From: Sphaerosporella brunnea
Lineage: Eukaryota; Ascomycota; Pezizomycetes; Pezizales; Pyronemataceae
Direction: 5' to 3'
Length of the DNA stretch: 42,662 bases
Assembly: GCA_008704415.1 (NCBI GenBank)
Contig: VXIS01000381.1
Coordinates: 1 to 42,662, forward strand
The translations under genes and the position numbers were made by a program. The notes beneath the pieces were generated by a model. The model saw nothing but the letters and a program-made list of their open reading frames with translations, had not been told where the DNA came from and searched no databases. Positions 22,728 to 31,531 of this stretch are shown here, piece by piece; position 1 is the first letter of the stretch; each line of letters opens with the position of its first letter.

Positions 22728-22851
22728 GAGGAGGAGGAGGAGGAGGAGGAGGAGGAGGAGGAGGAGGAGGAGGAGGAGGAGGAGGAGGAGGAGGAGGAGG
22801 CGGAGGCGTACCGAGCGTAGAGGTGACGAGGGAGGTGACGAGGGGTTCCAT
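21953..22851 (-). CDS. P-loop kinase of the uridine/pantothenate kinase-like family
   Basis: Exons are 22812-22851, 22293-22662 and 21953-22241, giving 232 residues. The protein starts MEPLVTSLVTSTLDRYRTLA and reaches a Walker A motif GIPGSGKT at about residues 31-38. MIPMDGYHLTRAQLSAMADP follows, then the Asp/Thr-rich substrate region (RGAHWTFDPAAL), then ILIFEGNYLSLSAPEEWRP and DERWFVEVDEDVAKRRLAKRH, as in fungal relatives of yeast YFH7. It probably phosphorylates a small molecule; the substrate is unknown. Joining exon 1 to Walker A removes intron 1, which carries a long (TCC)n tract. Reading through that tract creates spurious poly-Ser or poly-Pro. Length and motif order fit the family. 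The exact C-terminus is less sure. Confidence 0.88.
22692..22801 (+). repeat. G13 plus (GGA)n microsatellite inside intron 1 of the P-loop kinase gene
   Basis: A G13 run (22692-22704) is followed by about 32 uninterrupted GGA units to about 22801. On the coding (-) strand this is a (TCC)n polypyrimidine block filling most of the intron (22663-22811) between the donor GTACGC and the acceptor CCCACAG. It lies outside the reading frame in the spliced model. Confidence 0.95.
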
Positions 22852-23508
22852 TGTTGTGGTGGTGGTGAGCTTGGGAGCTCCAGGCGGGGGGTGTGGGGTG
22901 AGCTCTCCGGCGCGGGGCCTGCATGAAAAAGTAAGCGTTCGAGACTCCCTCCCTATCTTCACCGAGGAAAGGGCCCGTAAGCAACAGTACGTACCAACCT
23001 TGGTATCGATATCGTACTCTACTCTACTCCTGGGCATAGAGTTACCGGAGTATTTCGAAGAGAAAAAGCGCCACTTACTCGCCTTACTGTGCCTGCAAAC
23101 CGAAAAACTCATCTTTTTCCCTTCCCTCACACATTTCTCCTCCAAAAGAACCCAGTCCTGCAAGTCAACCCTGCAGTGTCAAAAGCTCAAGGCGCATCGA
23201 AACTCCCGCACCGAATAAAGCCCGCAGACGCATCTATCTGGCAGATCAATTACACCTGTTCATGCAAATTCCCAGTATCAATATTTATATATGTGTGTGT
23301 TTCGAGAACCAACCGCATTGTCGATCGCGGCGAATCATTCCCCATCTGCTTCCGCTTCCCCAAAAGCATATCCACCCTCCTTTGATCACCACTCCGTCGT
23401 AAAACGAAAACGGAACTCAATCAAAGCAACAACGCTCAATTCTGCGCTGCTAAACAAAATACACCCATGTAGCCATCATATATCATTAACCCCATCTGCC
23501 GCAAGGAA
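22852..23508. other. Intergenic: kinase upstream region and LSM2 3' flank
   Basis: These 657 bp lie between two genes on the same strand. The frames present are short and not protein-like. The kinase promoter is expected near 22852-23100. No repeat or RNA gene is seen. Confidence 0.45.
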
Positions 23509-24145
23509 CTACCGTCCCTTCCCACCCGCCGCATTGCCCGCTTCCCGTCTAGTCGCATCCTCCAGCAGCGCAGTGTCAACCGCGTTCGCGGGGAGGTGAA
23601 CGTACCGCACGACCGAGCCGCGGATGAAGACGTTCTTTACGGCTGCCTGTTATAAGTTAGTCAACGCCCCCACCCCCGATGCTCACTTCGGAGTGACCAC
23701 GTACCAAGTGAGGATACCTCGCCTCATCCTTAACCCTGATTTCGTCAAGCTTGATGTTCAGGAACTGATCGACGCTCTTCAGGGTGCCGGTGATGCAGAG
23801 GTCATTCTTGAGTTCTATCGTCACCTAACCCGAGCCAACCAGTTAGTCCCATCCATATTCTGGCTGCCGACCTTCATGGAATGGAAGCAAAGAAAAAAAA
23901 AAAAAAGTGCTCTCAGATTCCCGAATGGCATGTTTTTTCATCCTGGTCCCAGCGACATGGTCCTGGGACTATGTCTAAGGATGACTAGGTGTGTTCTCAT
24001 CGTTGAGCGAGGGGAGGATGTGCGGGGTGCGGTTTGGGACGTACTTCATGGTCGACGAGGGTTTTGAAGAAGCTGTCTGCTGGGTTAGCCCGTGAGGATG
24101 GGTGGGATGCTGACGGGAGTGGATGCCGTACCTGAAGAAGAGCAT
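23509..24145 (-). CDS. LSM2: U6 snRNA-associated Sm-like protein LSm2
   Basis: LSm2 is a subunit of the LSm2-8 ring that binds the 3' end of U6 snRNA, and of the LSm1-7 ring that promotes cytoplasmic mRNA decay. Exons are 24132-24145, 24045-24072, 23705-23824 and 23509-23646, giving 99 residues. The start is MLFFSFFKTLVDHE. The Sm1 motif follows as VTIELKNDLCITGTLKSVDQ and FLNIKLDEI, with the Sm2 motif as VFIRGSVVRYVHLP. The tail is short and basic (REAGNAAGGKGR). The first exon is only 14 nt and the second 28 nt, so automated gene callers may miss the start. All three introns have GT-AG ends and join in frame. Length and motif order fit the family exactly. Confidence 0.96.
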
Positions 24146-24465
24146 GATGGCGCGTTGATGGGGGCGCGTTGGAGGTGAAGGTTAACGTGGTGGACGAGGT
24201 TGGTGGGTAGGGTAACTTGTTGTGCAGGCTACTGGCGAGGCGGGGATCTCAACTTCAGCTCAGGTATTGATTCCCCATTATCTAGAAAACCGAATCAAAC
24301 CAGCAGCAGCAATATGGCCTCGCAATCCAGACAAGCAACGCCCATTTCCCAAGCAACCATCCCGCATTACGACTCCGAGTAATACTCAAGGAAAAGAGAC
24401 AAAAACACCAGATCCTATGTAAATGCTTGAACTAGATAAAAAATTAAAAAATTAAAAAAAATTCT
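24146..24465. other. Intergenic: LSM2 upstream region
   Basis: These 320 bp separate the LSM2 start from the stop of the next gene on the same strand, so the LSM2 promoter should be here. The distal end is A/T-rich (24435-24465). No other feature is seen. Confidence 0.45.
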
Positions 24466-26495
24466 CTACTCAGGTCGCTTTCGTTCCCTCGGCCTCACGC
24501 TCAGCAGCGGCTGAATCCTAGCCCGCTTCGACAATCCAACGCGGTAGGGCAGCTTTCCTCCACGGATGGGAGAGTGCGAGCCAGGCTTAGCCGACTTGTT
24601 GTCCGCAGCAGGAGGGAGTGGAGCGGGAGTCTTCAGCTCCTGTGGCTCTGCCTCGCTGTCCTTATCGGCGACAGGCACCTCCTTAGCCTGTTTAGCAGTG
24701 GCGGTGCGCTTCCGCTTTGTGGGCTTGGTTTTTTCGTGTTCGGACACCGCACCCTCCTCGGCGCTGTAGTCGTCCGCTGGCTCTTCTTCGGCCTTGGTGC
24801 GTTTGCGCTTGGCTGAGGCCGCTTTGGACTTCGGTTTTGGCTTCGGATCCTCGAGCTTTTCTGCAGCAGAATCTGCCTCAGCTTGGTAGTTGAAATTGGA
24901 CTTCGCCCTTGACTTTTGGCCAATTTTCTTGAGAATATGCTCTGTGGCTTCCTCCAGCTGCGGACTCGCTTCCTGGTCCTTGGGAGACGAGTGGGGAGGG
25001 GTGTTCTGCACTTCCTGTGTACTCTTCTGACTCAATGGCTTTGGGGCTGGGGTAACTGTTGTCGGGCCGAGTAGTTCATCCACCATGTCATCAGCCTGTA
25101 GAGGATTCTCCGGCTTGGTAGGCTCGGCCTCAATTGTACCCTGAAAAGATTCATCGATTACAATAGCCTCGGATTCCTGTGCCTTCTTACCCTTTTTCTT
25201 TGCTGGTTCCTTCTTTTCCTTGGCCTTCTTGGGCTGGGGCGTTTTCTTTTTTGTCGTCTTTCTGCCGCCCCCATCGCTGTGAATTTCATTCAGAATAGAC
25301 GGATTGTCCAGCTGCTCCTGCACTTGCTTGCCCGGCTTGTCGGAAAGATTCTGTCTGCCCTTCGCCTTTGCAGCTCTCCATTCCGACGCGATGCGATACC
25401 CACCGCTTACTTCGTCAACCATGATCGCGGTGTCCGTTTTCGATCTCTGCTGCTTCTTATTCTGCGCGGGAGGAGGGGACTGTGGCTTCGAAGGCGAGCC
25501 GTCCTTAGAATCGATACCGACAGTGGGAGATGGAGCAGGCTTTTCCGGCTCTCTAGAGAGACCCGTTTTTGGATCTAACGTCAAGTAGACCTCAGGGGGA
25601 TCTGGTATTGTGCTCTCGAGCTTTTGCGAGTCGTCACTATTGTCAAGGACCTTATTTACCGCAAATATATTATCATATTCCTGCCGCTTCTCCTCTGCAA
25701 AGACTAGATCGTCGCGCGTCATGTCTACCATGAAAGCCGATTGCGGGGAGGTCATGACCTCAGTTCCTGCATCCTCATTCGCCGTAGGCAGTGGCAGGAA
25801 ATCCTGCAGCTCTTTCGTCAAATCGCGCTTCTTGCGCTTCGGCTTTGGTATGGGTGGAAGCAATTGCTGCTGATCGGTATTACTCCTAGTTGCCTTCTTC
25901 CCTTTCGGCGTTGCAGCCGCCTTCGATCCGAGCCTCGGCTCATATTCGTCCTCAGAAGTCAGGTCAAATGCAGGAACATTCGCCGGCATCGTCTTTGAGC
26001 GCTGCTGCGTTTTCTTGGCAGCAGCCTGCCGCTTCCGTTTCGTCGTAGGCTCAAAGTCGGAGTCGCCATCAACCATAGTCCTGGACCGCGCCGGCAGGTT
26101 TTTATTTCCGACCTCAAAATCCAGGTCGTCGTCGTCAACGGTTCGGCGACGCTTCTTTGTCGGCGCAGCTGCAGGACTGGGTGGGTCCTCGAGGTCAAAG
26201 TCGTAGATGTCCTTTTCCTGCTCGGTCATGGCGGTGGTAGTCGCGATATTGGTGGTGGGAGTGGGCGCAATCAATGCTTGGTACGCTGCCTCAATTGTTT
26301 GCTGCCGCAGCTCTATCGTCCCGTTAATTGTTAATCGCTACCATGGAGGACAGCCGTACCTCCGCTTGCAGTGGTGTGCTGTTCCTGCTGCGCCGGTGCG
26401 GGTAGTACCTGGATCAACGGAGGAACAGGTATTGACGGTGGGAAATCGAAGCGGCCTTCGTCCTCGGAGTCGAGTATTTCGAGTGCTGGTGCCAT
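24466..26495 (-). CDS. Disordered, charged nuclear-type protein of unknown function
   Basis: Exons are 26360-26495 and 24466-26312, giving 660 residues. The start is MAPALEILDSEDEGRFDFPP, and the 47-nt intron joins TASGE to LRQQTIEAAYQAL in frame. The protein is mostly low-complexity. Acidic and basic blocks alternate (KKRRRTVDDDDLDFEVG, KKTTKKKTPQPKKAKEKK), with many potential monopartite nuclear-localisation signals and Ser/Pro-rich spacers. The C-terminus is a compact basic segment, LPYRVGLSKRARIQPLL, which I believe recurs at the ends of uncharacterised filamentous-fungal proteins. No catalytic or zinc-binding motif is visible. A chromatin-associated or DNA-binding role is plausible from composition only. 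The gene follows the zinc-finger gene on the same strand, with 0.86 kb between them. Confidence 0.75.
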
Positions 26496-27351
26496 CACTC
26501 GTGAGAAGGTTAGTTTTGGTGTTTTGGCGGTGTTGGCTGCGGGAAGTGGGGTGACGCGAAGGACGTGACACGAAGGACGTGACGCGAATTTAAAGCAGGC
26601 GAGCTTAAAGCTAGAACGTTTTGGTATTGGATTGATTAGACACGAAGTCATAGAGAGGGGAGAAGGCTATAGGTGAGAAATTTATAGAAGTGAAGAAGTT
26701 TATTTATGGTGGAGAATTGCTATTTTGTGGTTTACATAAATGGAGGGCAGTTCATTCGGAAATATCGCTCTGATACTGGGACAATCCAGTTTTCAACGCT
26801 TTCTGAAACAGCATTTCGGCCGTGCAGAGGTACGAGAGCAGAGATTGGTATTCTAGACATCACCGAGTGATTCACATCACATCACTGCATACAAGGCGAA
26901 TGCTTCCTGGTGAATAGCCCAATCGAGGAACGCAAAAGTGAGAAAAAAAAAAAAACACCACCATCAAAAATGACAAATCCGAACCCGTATCGCATTCATC
27001 AGAAGGGGCTCATCCATCATTTCATCGATGAAAAGCCTCCCCTATGTACAACCTAGAAAACAATGATCAAACCGAGACACCGCGCGATTCCCAGCACCAT
27101 TCAGTAAAAGCGTAGAACCCTCAGAAAGAAAAGAGAAAGACAAACAAGCACTGCAGACAAGTAAAAGGAAATTCACGATTCAGACCAAACATCCATCGGT
27201 AAATGTTTGCCAACCGATGCACATATTTTTTTCTTCCATCTCTGACTTTATTCAAAGGCAGAGAGGAGAATTCCCGAAAAGTACTGGATGAAAGAAGTTA
27301 GATCACGATGCTTACCTGCAACGTGAGTGTGTCACCTAGTCAAATGAGGAA
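26496..27351. other. Intergenic: upstream of the disordered protein gene, 3' flank of the zinc-finger gene
   Basis: These 856 bp contain no convincing reading frame. Two near-identical 13-bp copies of GAAGGACGTGACG lie in tandem at about 26559-26585, close to the start of the disordered protein gene. A short A-tract occurs at 26942-26955. Confidence 0.45.
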
Positions 27352-28545
27352 TTATTCTGAATCCGATTCCGAACTTGAAGAAATGTCCCCCTCCTGTTAT
27401 GGAGTGACAATAGTGATGTTATTGACCCGAGGATTCGAATAACATCCACATTCGACTATGCAGCGCACTCACTAATGGGTTGGAGAACTTACCTCAGAGG
27501 CCTCCTTAGCTTGCTTCTCCTGCCATTCTTTCTCCCACTTCAGGACGTGCTCCTCAATGTCGCGCTCGTCGTTGATGCCCTTCTTGCGAGCGCGAGCGCG
27601 GAAGTTGGACAGACGTGCGGAGGTCTTGGCCTTCTCGGGGTTCTTCTTGCGGTAATCGGAAGAAGAAATCCTGTTGCGCTCAACGGGAGTGCCCTTGGGT
27701 TCTATCGAGACGCGTGTCAGCAAAAGGAACGCGAAACATTGGCATTGGGAATGGTTGAACTTACCAGCATCACGCTTCATATCAGCATGTGCTTCACCAT
27801 GAGCCTTCTCGAATTCGACTCTATCTGGAAGGCCACGAGTAGCATAGTACTTGAGATGATGCCACAGAGACTGGCGGGGGTTACGGCCAGTGAAGGTCTG
27901 GCCACATCCCTTGACGGGGCATCGCAGATTACCAACGGAGCCCGACTTTTCAACCCGGCCAGAACGAACGCGAGAAGTGGGGGTCTTGGGGGGACGAGTG
28001 CCTTGTGGTGTCTGGGGATCCTGGGCGTTATCGCCAACACCGCTGCCGGTGGGGGTCACGTTGCGATCGCTGGCCATGACGGCAGTCGGTGCAACAAGTG
28101 TCCTCTTGACAGTGGCAGGCGACTTCTGCTGCTTAGACTTGGGAGTCTTCGCGACAGGCGGAGGGGTTTCAGCTTCCGGCTCGTACTCGCTTCCGTCATC
28201 CGAGTACTCGCCATGATCGGACATGTCGACATCTCCATCCACGTCGACGGCGGGCTCCTTTTCGCTCACCTGTTCAGTCGCAACGGGGTGCTCCTCAGGT
28301 CTAATATCGGTCGCGGGAACCTCGTTGTTTCCTTCGGCGACAGCTTGTTCCAACGAGTGATTTTCGGTGACATCAATGGTCAACTCGTTGGTAGCGGAGG
28401 TGCTGTCGGCCATGGCGAGGTCACTCGACTCCTCGACGATCTCGGTTGCGCCAGGCAGCTCGACTTGCTCGGTCGCAACAACCTCGGTAGGGGGTTGCTC
28501 CTCAACCGAAACCTGAGCAGGCTGGTTCTGGATGTCGTCGGACAT
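27352..28545 (-). CDS. Single zinc-finger-like protein with acidic tail
   Basis: Exons are 27765-28545, 27493-27701 and 27352-27393, giving 343 residues. The N-terminal half (about 1-200) is acidic and disordered, rich in Glu, Val and Pro, followed by a basic Pro/Thr stretch (TPQGTRPPKTPTSRVRSGR). One Cys/His module begins NLRCPVKGCGQTFTGRNP and continues with SLWHHLKYYATRGLPDRVEF, giving C-x4-C and an HH pair; further His follow in EKAHGEAHADM. After it comes a basic helical segment (NPEKAKTSARLSNFRARARK) and a charged helix. The last exon of 42 nt adds EGDISSSSESDSE, an acidic Ser tract of the kind phosphorylated by CK2. A nuclear DNA- or chromatin-binding role is likely but unproven. I do not recognise a named orthologue. 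Confidence 0.82.
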
Positions 28546-29548
28546 TCTTTGTTTATCGAACTTGGTGATTATATGTTCGCGACAGTAAGAGTGATGGGGT
28601 GTGCAAAGAATGGTGAGAGTTGATGAGCGAAGGGTTTTAAGAGAGGGAGAAGGATGGAGCTAGGTTGAAGGTGATGAATGAAGGGGGGGATGTGTCAGGA
28701 TTTGTTCCTTGGCACACTTAAATCCAACTTAGGGCTCACTCGGCAAAAAAAGGGAGGGACGTTTACCTAAAAAGTCGCTCGCAACAGGACAGCGTTACGA
28801 AACTCGATCAATCGACTCGAAGTTTTCGGGGGAGCTGCTGTGCGATTATTGTCGGATTAGCTGTCGCTGAATTTTTTTTCTTTTTTCTTTTTTTTTTCTT
28901 TTTTCTTTTCTCCAGTTTTCTTTTAGGTTGGTGGTTGGTGTACCTTCTAAGGTTGTGGCGATCGCCGCTGCTATTTATAGTCAGCTTGTAGGGTTAGGGA
29001 TGGAAGTCAGAAGAGAGATGTATGACGCTCACTCGACGGGTGAGGTTGAATATTTTTTTTAGAACTTTACCACTCAGTTTGTTTTGACTTCGGAATAGCA
29101 TAGAATGCACTCTGAAGCTTTCTCTCCCCGTGATCACGCGGTCTGAGGCACAAACTGCTGGGCTCAGGTAGCCATTGGCTACCGGCATTGCGTGTTGGAA
29201 GTATAAAGACACGAGGCAAATGGAAGGTTTCTCTAGAATTTAATTTTTTTTAATTTTTTTTATGTGCAAGAGAGCATGCGACGTCACTCTTCCGTACCTG
29301 TGAGTGGATTCGCGCTGGCCGCTGCAGCCTTCTATCCCACTGACGCTGCCTGTCAAGGACAAAAGAAATCCAACGTTGCCCGCCCATGTATCTAAAGTAC
29401 ATATACAAATACTATCCCCCAACTAACGATCATTTATCGCACACAATGGGCACGCCTCTAGCTCTATAATCAACCCAAACCACACCATGCAGCGGCAAAA
29501 TACTTATATACACAATCATTCGTCATATACACTCACACAAATCCCTCC
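28546..29548. promoter_or_regulatory. Zinc-finger gene upstream region and PPR gene 3' flank
   Basis: These 1.0 kb lie between two genes on the same strand. A T/C-rich tract at about 28869-28921 (A/G-rich on the coding strand) lies about 330 bp upstream of the zinc-finger gene start. No coding sequence is seen. A small T-rich palindrome-like stretch occurs near 29240-29262. Confidence 0.5.
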
Positions 29549-31531
29549 TCATTCACTTCCCCGTGTGTATGCAGCCAGATCCGGCTTATAGCCCGATGGG
29601 GATTCTTGGTTGTTAGCTCCATTGATCTGATCTCCTTGAGGAAGAAGAATTGAATTCTGCAAAATATGCAGCCGCGAAGACAGGATATCGAACCAGAGCT
29701 TCGAACGCTCCTCGTCGGGCGTCGAAGTCGGCACCTCGTTTTGCTCTTTAACCGTGTCTACCTCTTCGAGAGACGGCAACAAAACCTTCTCCAGGAACGC
29801 CTCTTCTGGTAAATCTTCTGGCGTAGCCTTGGAGATGGAAAGGGTCGCAGGGAAAAGCATGGGATCTTCGAATGCGCGTTCAAGAACGCGATTGAGCGCT
29901 TTGCGCTGTCGGCTGTCGTCTGGCGGTAATGGTAGACGCTTCTTTTTCCATGTATGGCGAGAATACATTTGTGTGAGTATGGCCAATCGCGGAATCTTGA
30001 CCTCCGAGGTGAAGTGGAGTCCTTTGGTCTTCTCGGGGCGCATAAGAGCACCCTCAATAACCCAGCCCCTTTCTTCCGCTTGTCGTAATATCACCTCCTG
30101 TGCATTCCGCTTGCCACAAACCTTGCATAGGTAGTACATCTGGCGGAATGCGCGCAGATCCGTAAGAGGTGATTTCCCATGCTTCTGGGCAATAAGATCC
30201 ATCGTCCTCATTCGTTGCCATACTCTCGTTCCTTCGTACCAATCGCGTGTTTGGGTGTAAAGGCGCAACAAACTCGTCAGCAAAAACATGCTGAGTTGCC
30301 GCGATCGCGGAAAGAGACGCCTCATGGTCCGGATGAGAAGCTTCATGCGCTGGACATGGCCAAACCTTGCAGCACCATTGATCATCGCTTCGAGCGCCAT
30401 TCTGCTTCGGTATATTTGATCTCCGTCTGTGCGCAATTGCGTTTGGAGGATACGAATGATGCGCTGATAGCTCTGGTAATCCGCCGATTTTACAGAAAGG
30501 TTGATGACAGCCGCAAGGCTATAGTCGTCGAGCCTCAGGTCACGATCCACCATGCTACGGAAAACCATGTGCGCAAGGGAGTTTTGGCGAAGAATGGTGA
30601 ATCCTCTAATTAGGATGTTGTAGGTCTTGACATCTGGCGCAGTGGTGGACGTCAAAAGGTTATAGGATATCTTGAGCAACAATCTCGGTGGCGGCTCCCG
30701 GGAGTGAAAGAGATTGAGTAAAGACTTGTTGAGTGGTGTCGGCGGTCCTTGCGAACCGTAGTGGGGAAACGGCGGCAGATACGGCCGTGAATAACGTTGC
30801 GGGCCCGAGACCACTCGAGCTTGTGATGCTTGAACAGCTTTCATGACCAAGCCAACGATTCTCGCATCATAATAATGCATCGTGATGTGGGCATAGACCT
30901 TCTGCAACGACTCTAGCTCTTTGGTATGAACTTCTTCCTCGCCGGGCGATAAAACCGCAAGGAGTAGCATACTCCTTCTCCCAATCTCACGCTCGAGGGC
31001 TCTGACCAATCGGTCGTGGTCTTGGATGCGCCGCACAAGCCTGTAAACAGACGCTTCAACTCTGTCTGGATGTATATTCACGCTTCTCGGTCTTCCGGGA
31101 CTGCCCCGCCCCCCCGCCCCATAATCTTCCGAACCACCATGAGAGTATTTGAATGGTAGAATAGGGAATGTGTATTGTGGTCCTTTATCTTTGGGAGTCG
31201 AGGACGTGGGCCTTTTCGGGCGTCCCGGCTTAGCCACACTCTTCGCCTCCGATTCCCGGTGGATACGAGTTGTTGTTGAGCTCTGTTCTGCGTGATCGGA
31301 GGCACTCCGCACTGTGGATCCACTGCCGCAGATGTCATCCCTCTCGTTTTCAGCCGGTGCGAGATTTTCTGACATGGCCGAGTAGAAGCGTTTGTAGAAT
31401 CCGCCGAAACGGCGGAGTAATAGAGAGGCCGGTCCATGACCGGAGGAAGTGTTACCCGCTGCAATGGTGCTCTTCGAAGTTGACAGTATGACGCCGGAAG
31501 TGCGGGAAGACCTGGTAAGGAAAAGCTGCAT
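29549..31531 (-). CDS. Mitochondrial PPR-type protein
   Basis: This is one uninterrupted frame of 660 residues. The N-terminus, MQLFLTRSSRTSGVILSTSK, is rich in Arg, Ser and Thr and lacks acidic residues over about 50 residues, as expected of a mitochondrial presequence. A second ATG lies at residue 53 (MSENLAPAENERDD). The middle (about 285-460) has helical-hairpin repeats of PPR character, for example VKTYNILIRGFTILRQNS and DDYSLAAVINLSVKSADY. The family binds organellar RNA and supports its stability or translation. The target transcript cannot be told from sequence. The C-terminal part (about 500-660) is less repetitive. Codon use and the absence of introns are unremarkable. It could be an orthologue of a fungal mitochondrial translation activator, but I cannot assign one. 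Confidence 0.82.
   Translation of the reverse strand: MQLFLTRSSRTSGVILSTSKSTIAAGNTSSGHGPASLLLRRFGGFYKRFYSAMSENLAPAENERDDICGSGSTVRSASDHAEQSSTTTRIHRESEAKSVAKPGRPKRPTSSTPKDKGPQYTFPILPFKYSHGGSEDYGAGGRGSPGRPRSVNIHPDRVEASVYRLVRRIQDHDRLVRALEREIGRRSMLLLAVLSPGEEEVHTKELESLQKVYAHITMHYYDARIVGLVMKAVQASQARVVSGPQRYSRPYLPPFPHYGSQGPPTPLNKSLLNLFHSREPPPRLLLKISYNLLTSTTAPDVKTYNILIRGFTILRQNSLAHMVFRSMVDRDLRLDDYSLAAVINLSVKSADYQSYQRIIRILQTQLRTDGDQIYRSRMALEAMINGAARFGHVQRMKLLIRTMRRLFPRSRQLSMFLLTSLLRLYTQTRDWYEGTRVWQRMRTMDLIAQKHGKSPLTDLRAFRQMYYLCKVCGKRNAQEVILRQAEERGWVIEGALMRPEKTKGLHFTSEVKIPRLAILTQMYSRHTWKKKRLPLPPDDSRQRKALNRVLERAFEDPMLFPATLSISKATPEDLPEEAFLEKVLLPSLEEVDTVKEQNEVPTSTPDEERSKLWFDILSSRLHILQNSILLPQGDQINGANNQESPSGYKPDLAAYTRGSE

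Noticed and set aside
22268..22984. Kinase with a 40-residue poly-Ser or poly-Pro segment near its N-terminus
   Set aside because: The repeat falls in a GT-AG intron. Splicing restores a family-like N-terminus directly before Walker A.
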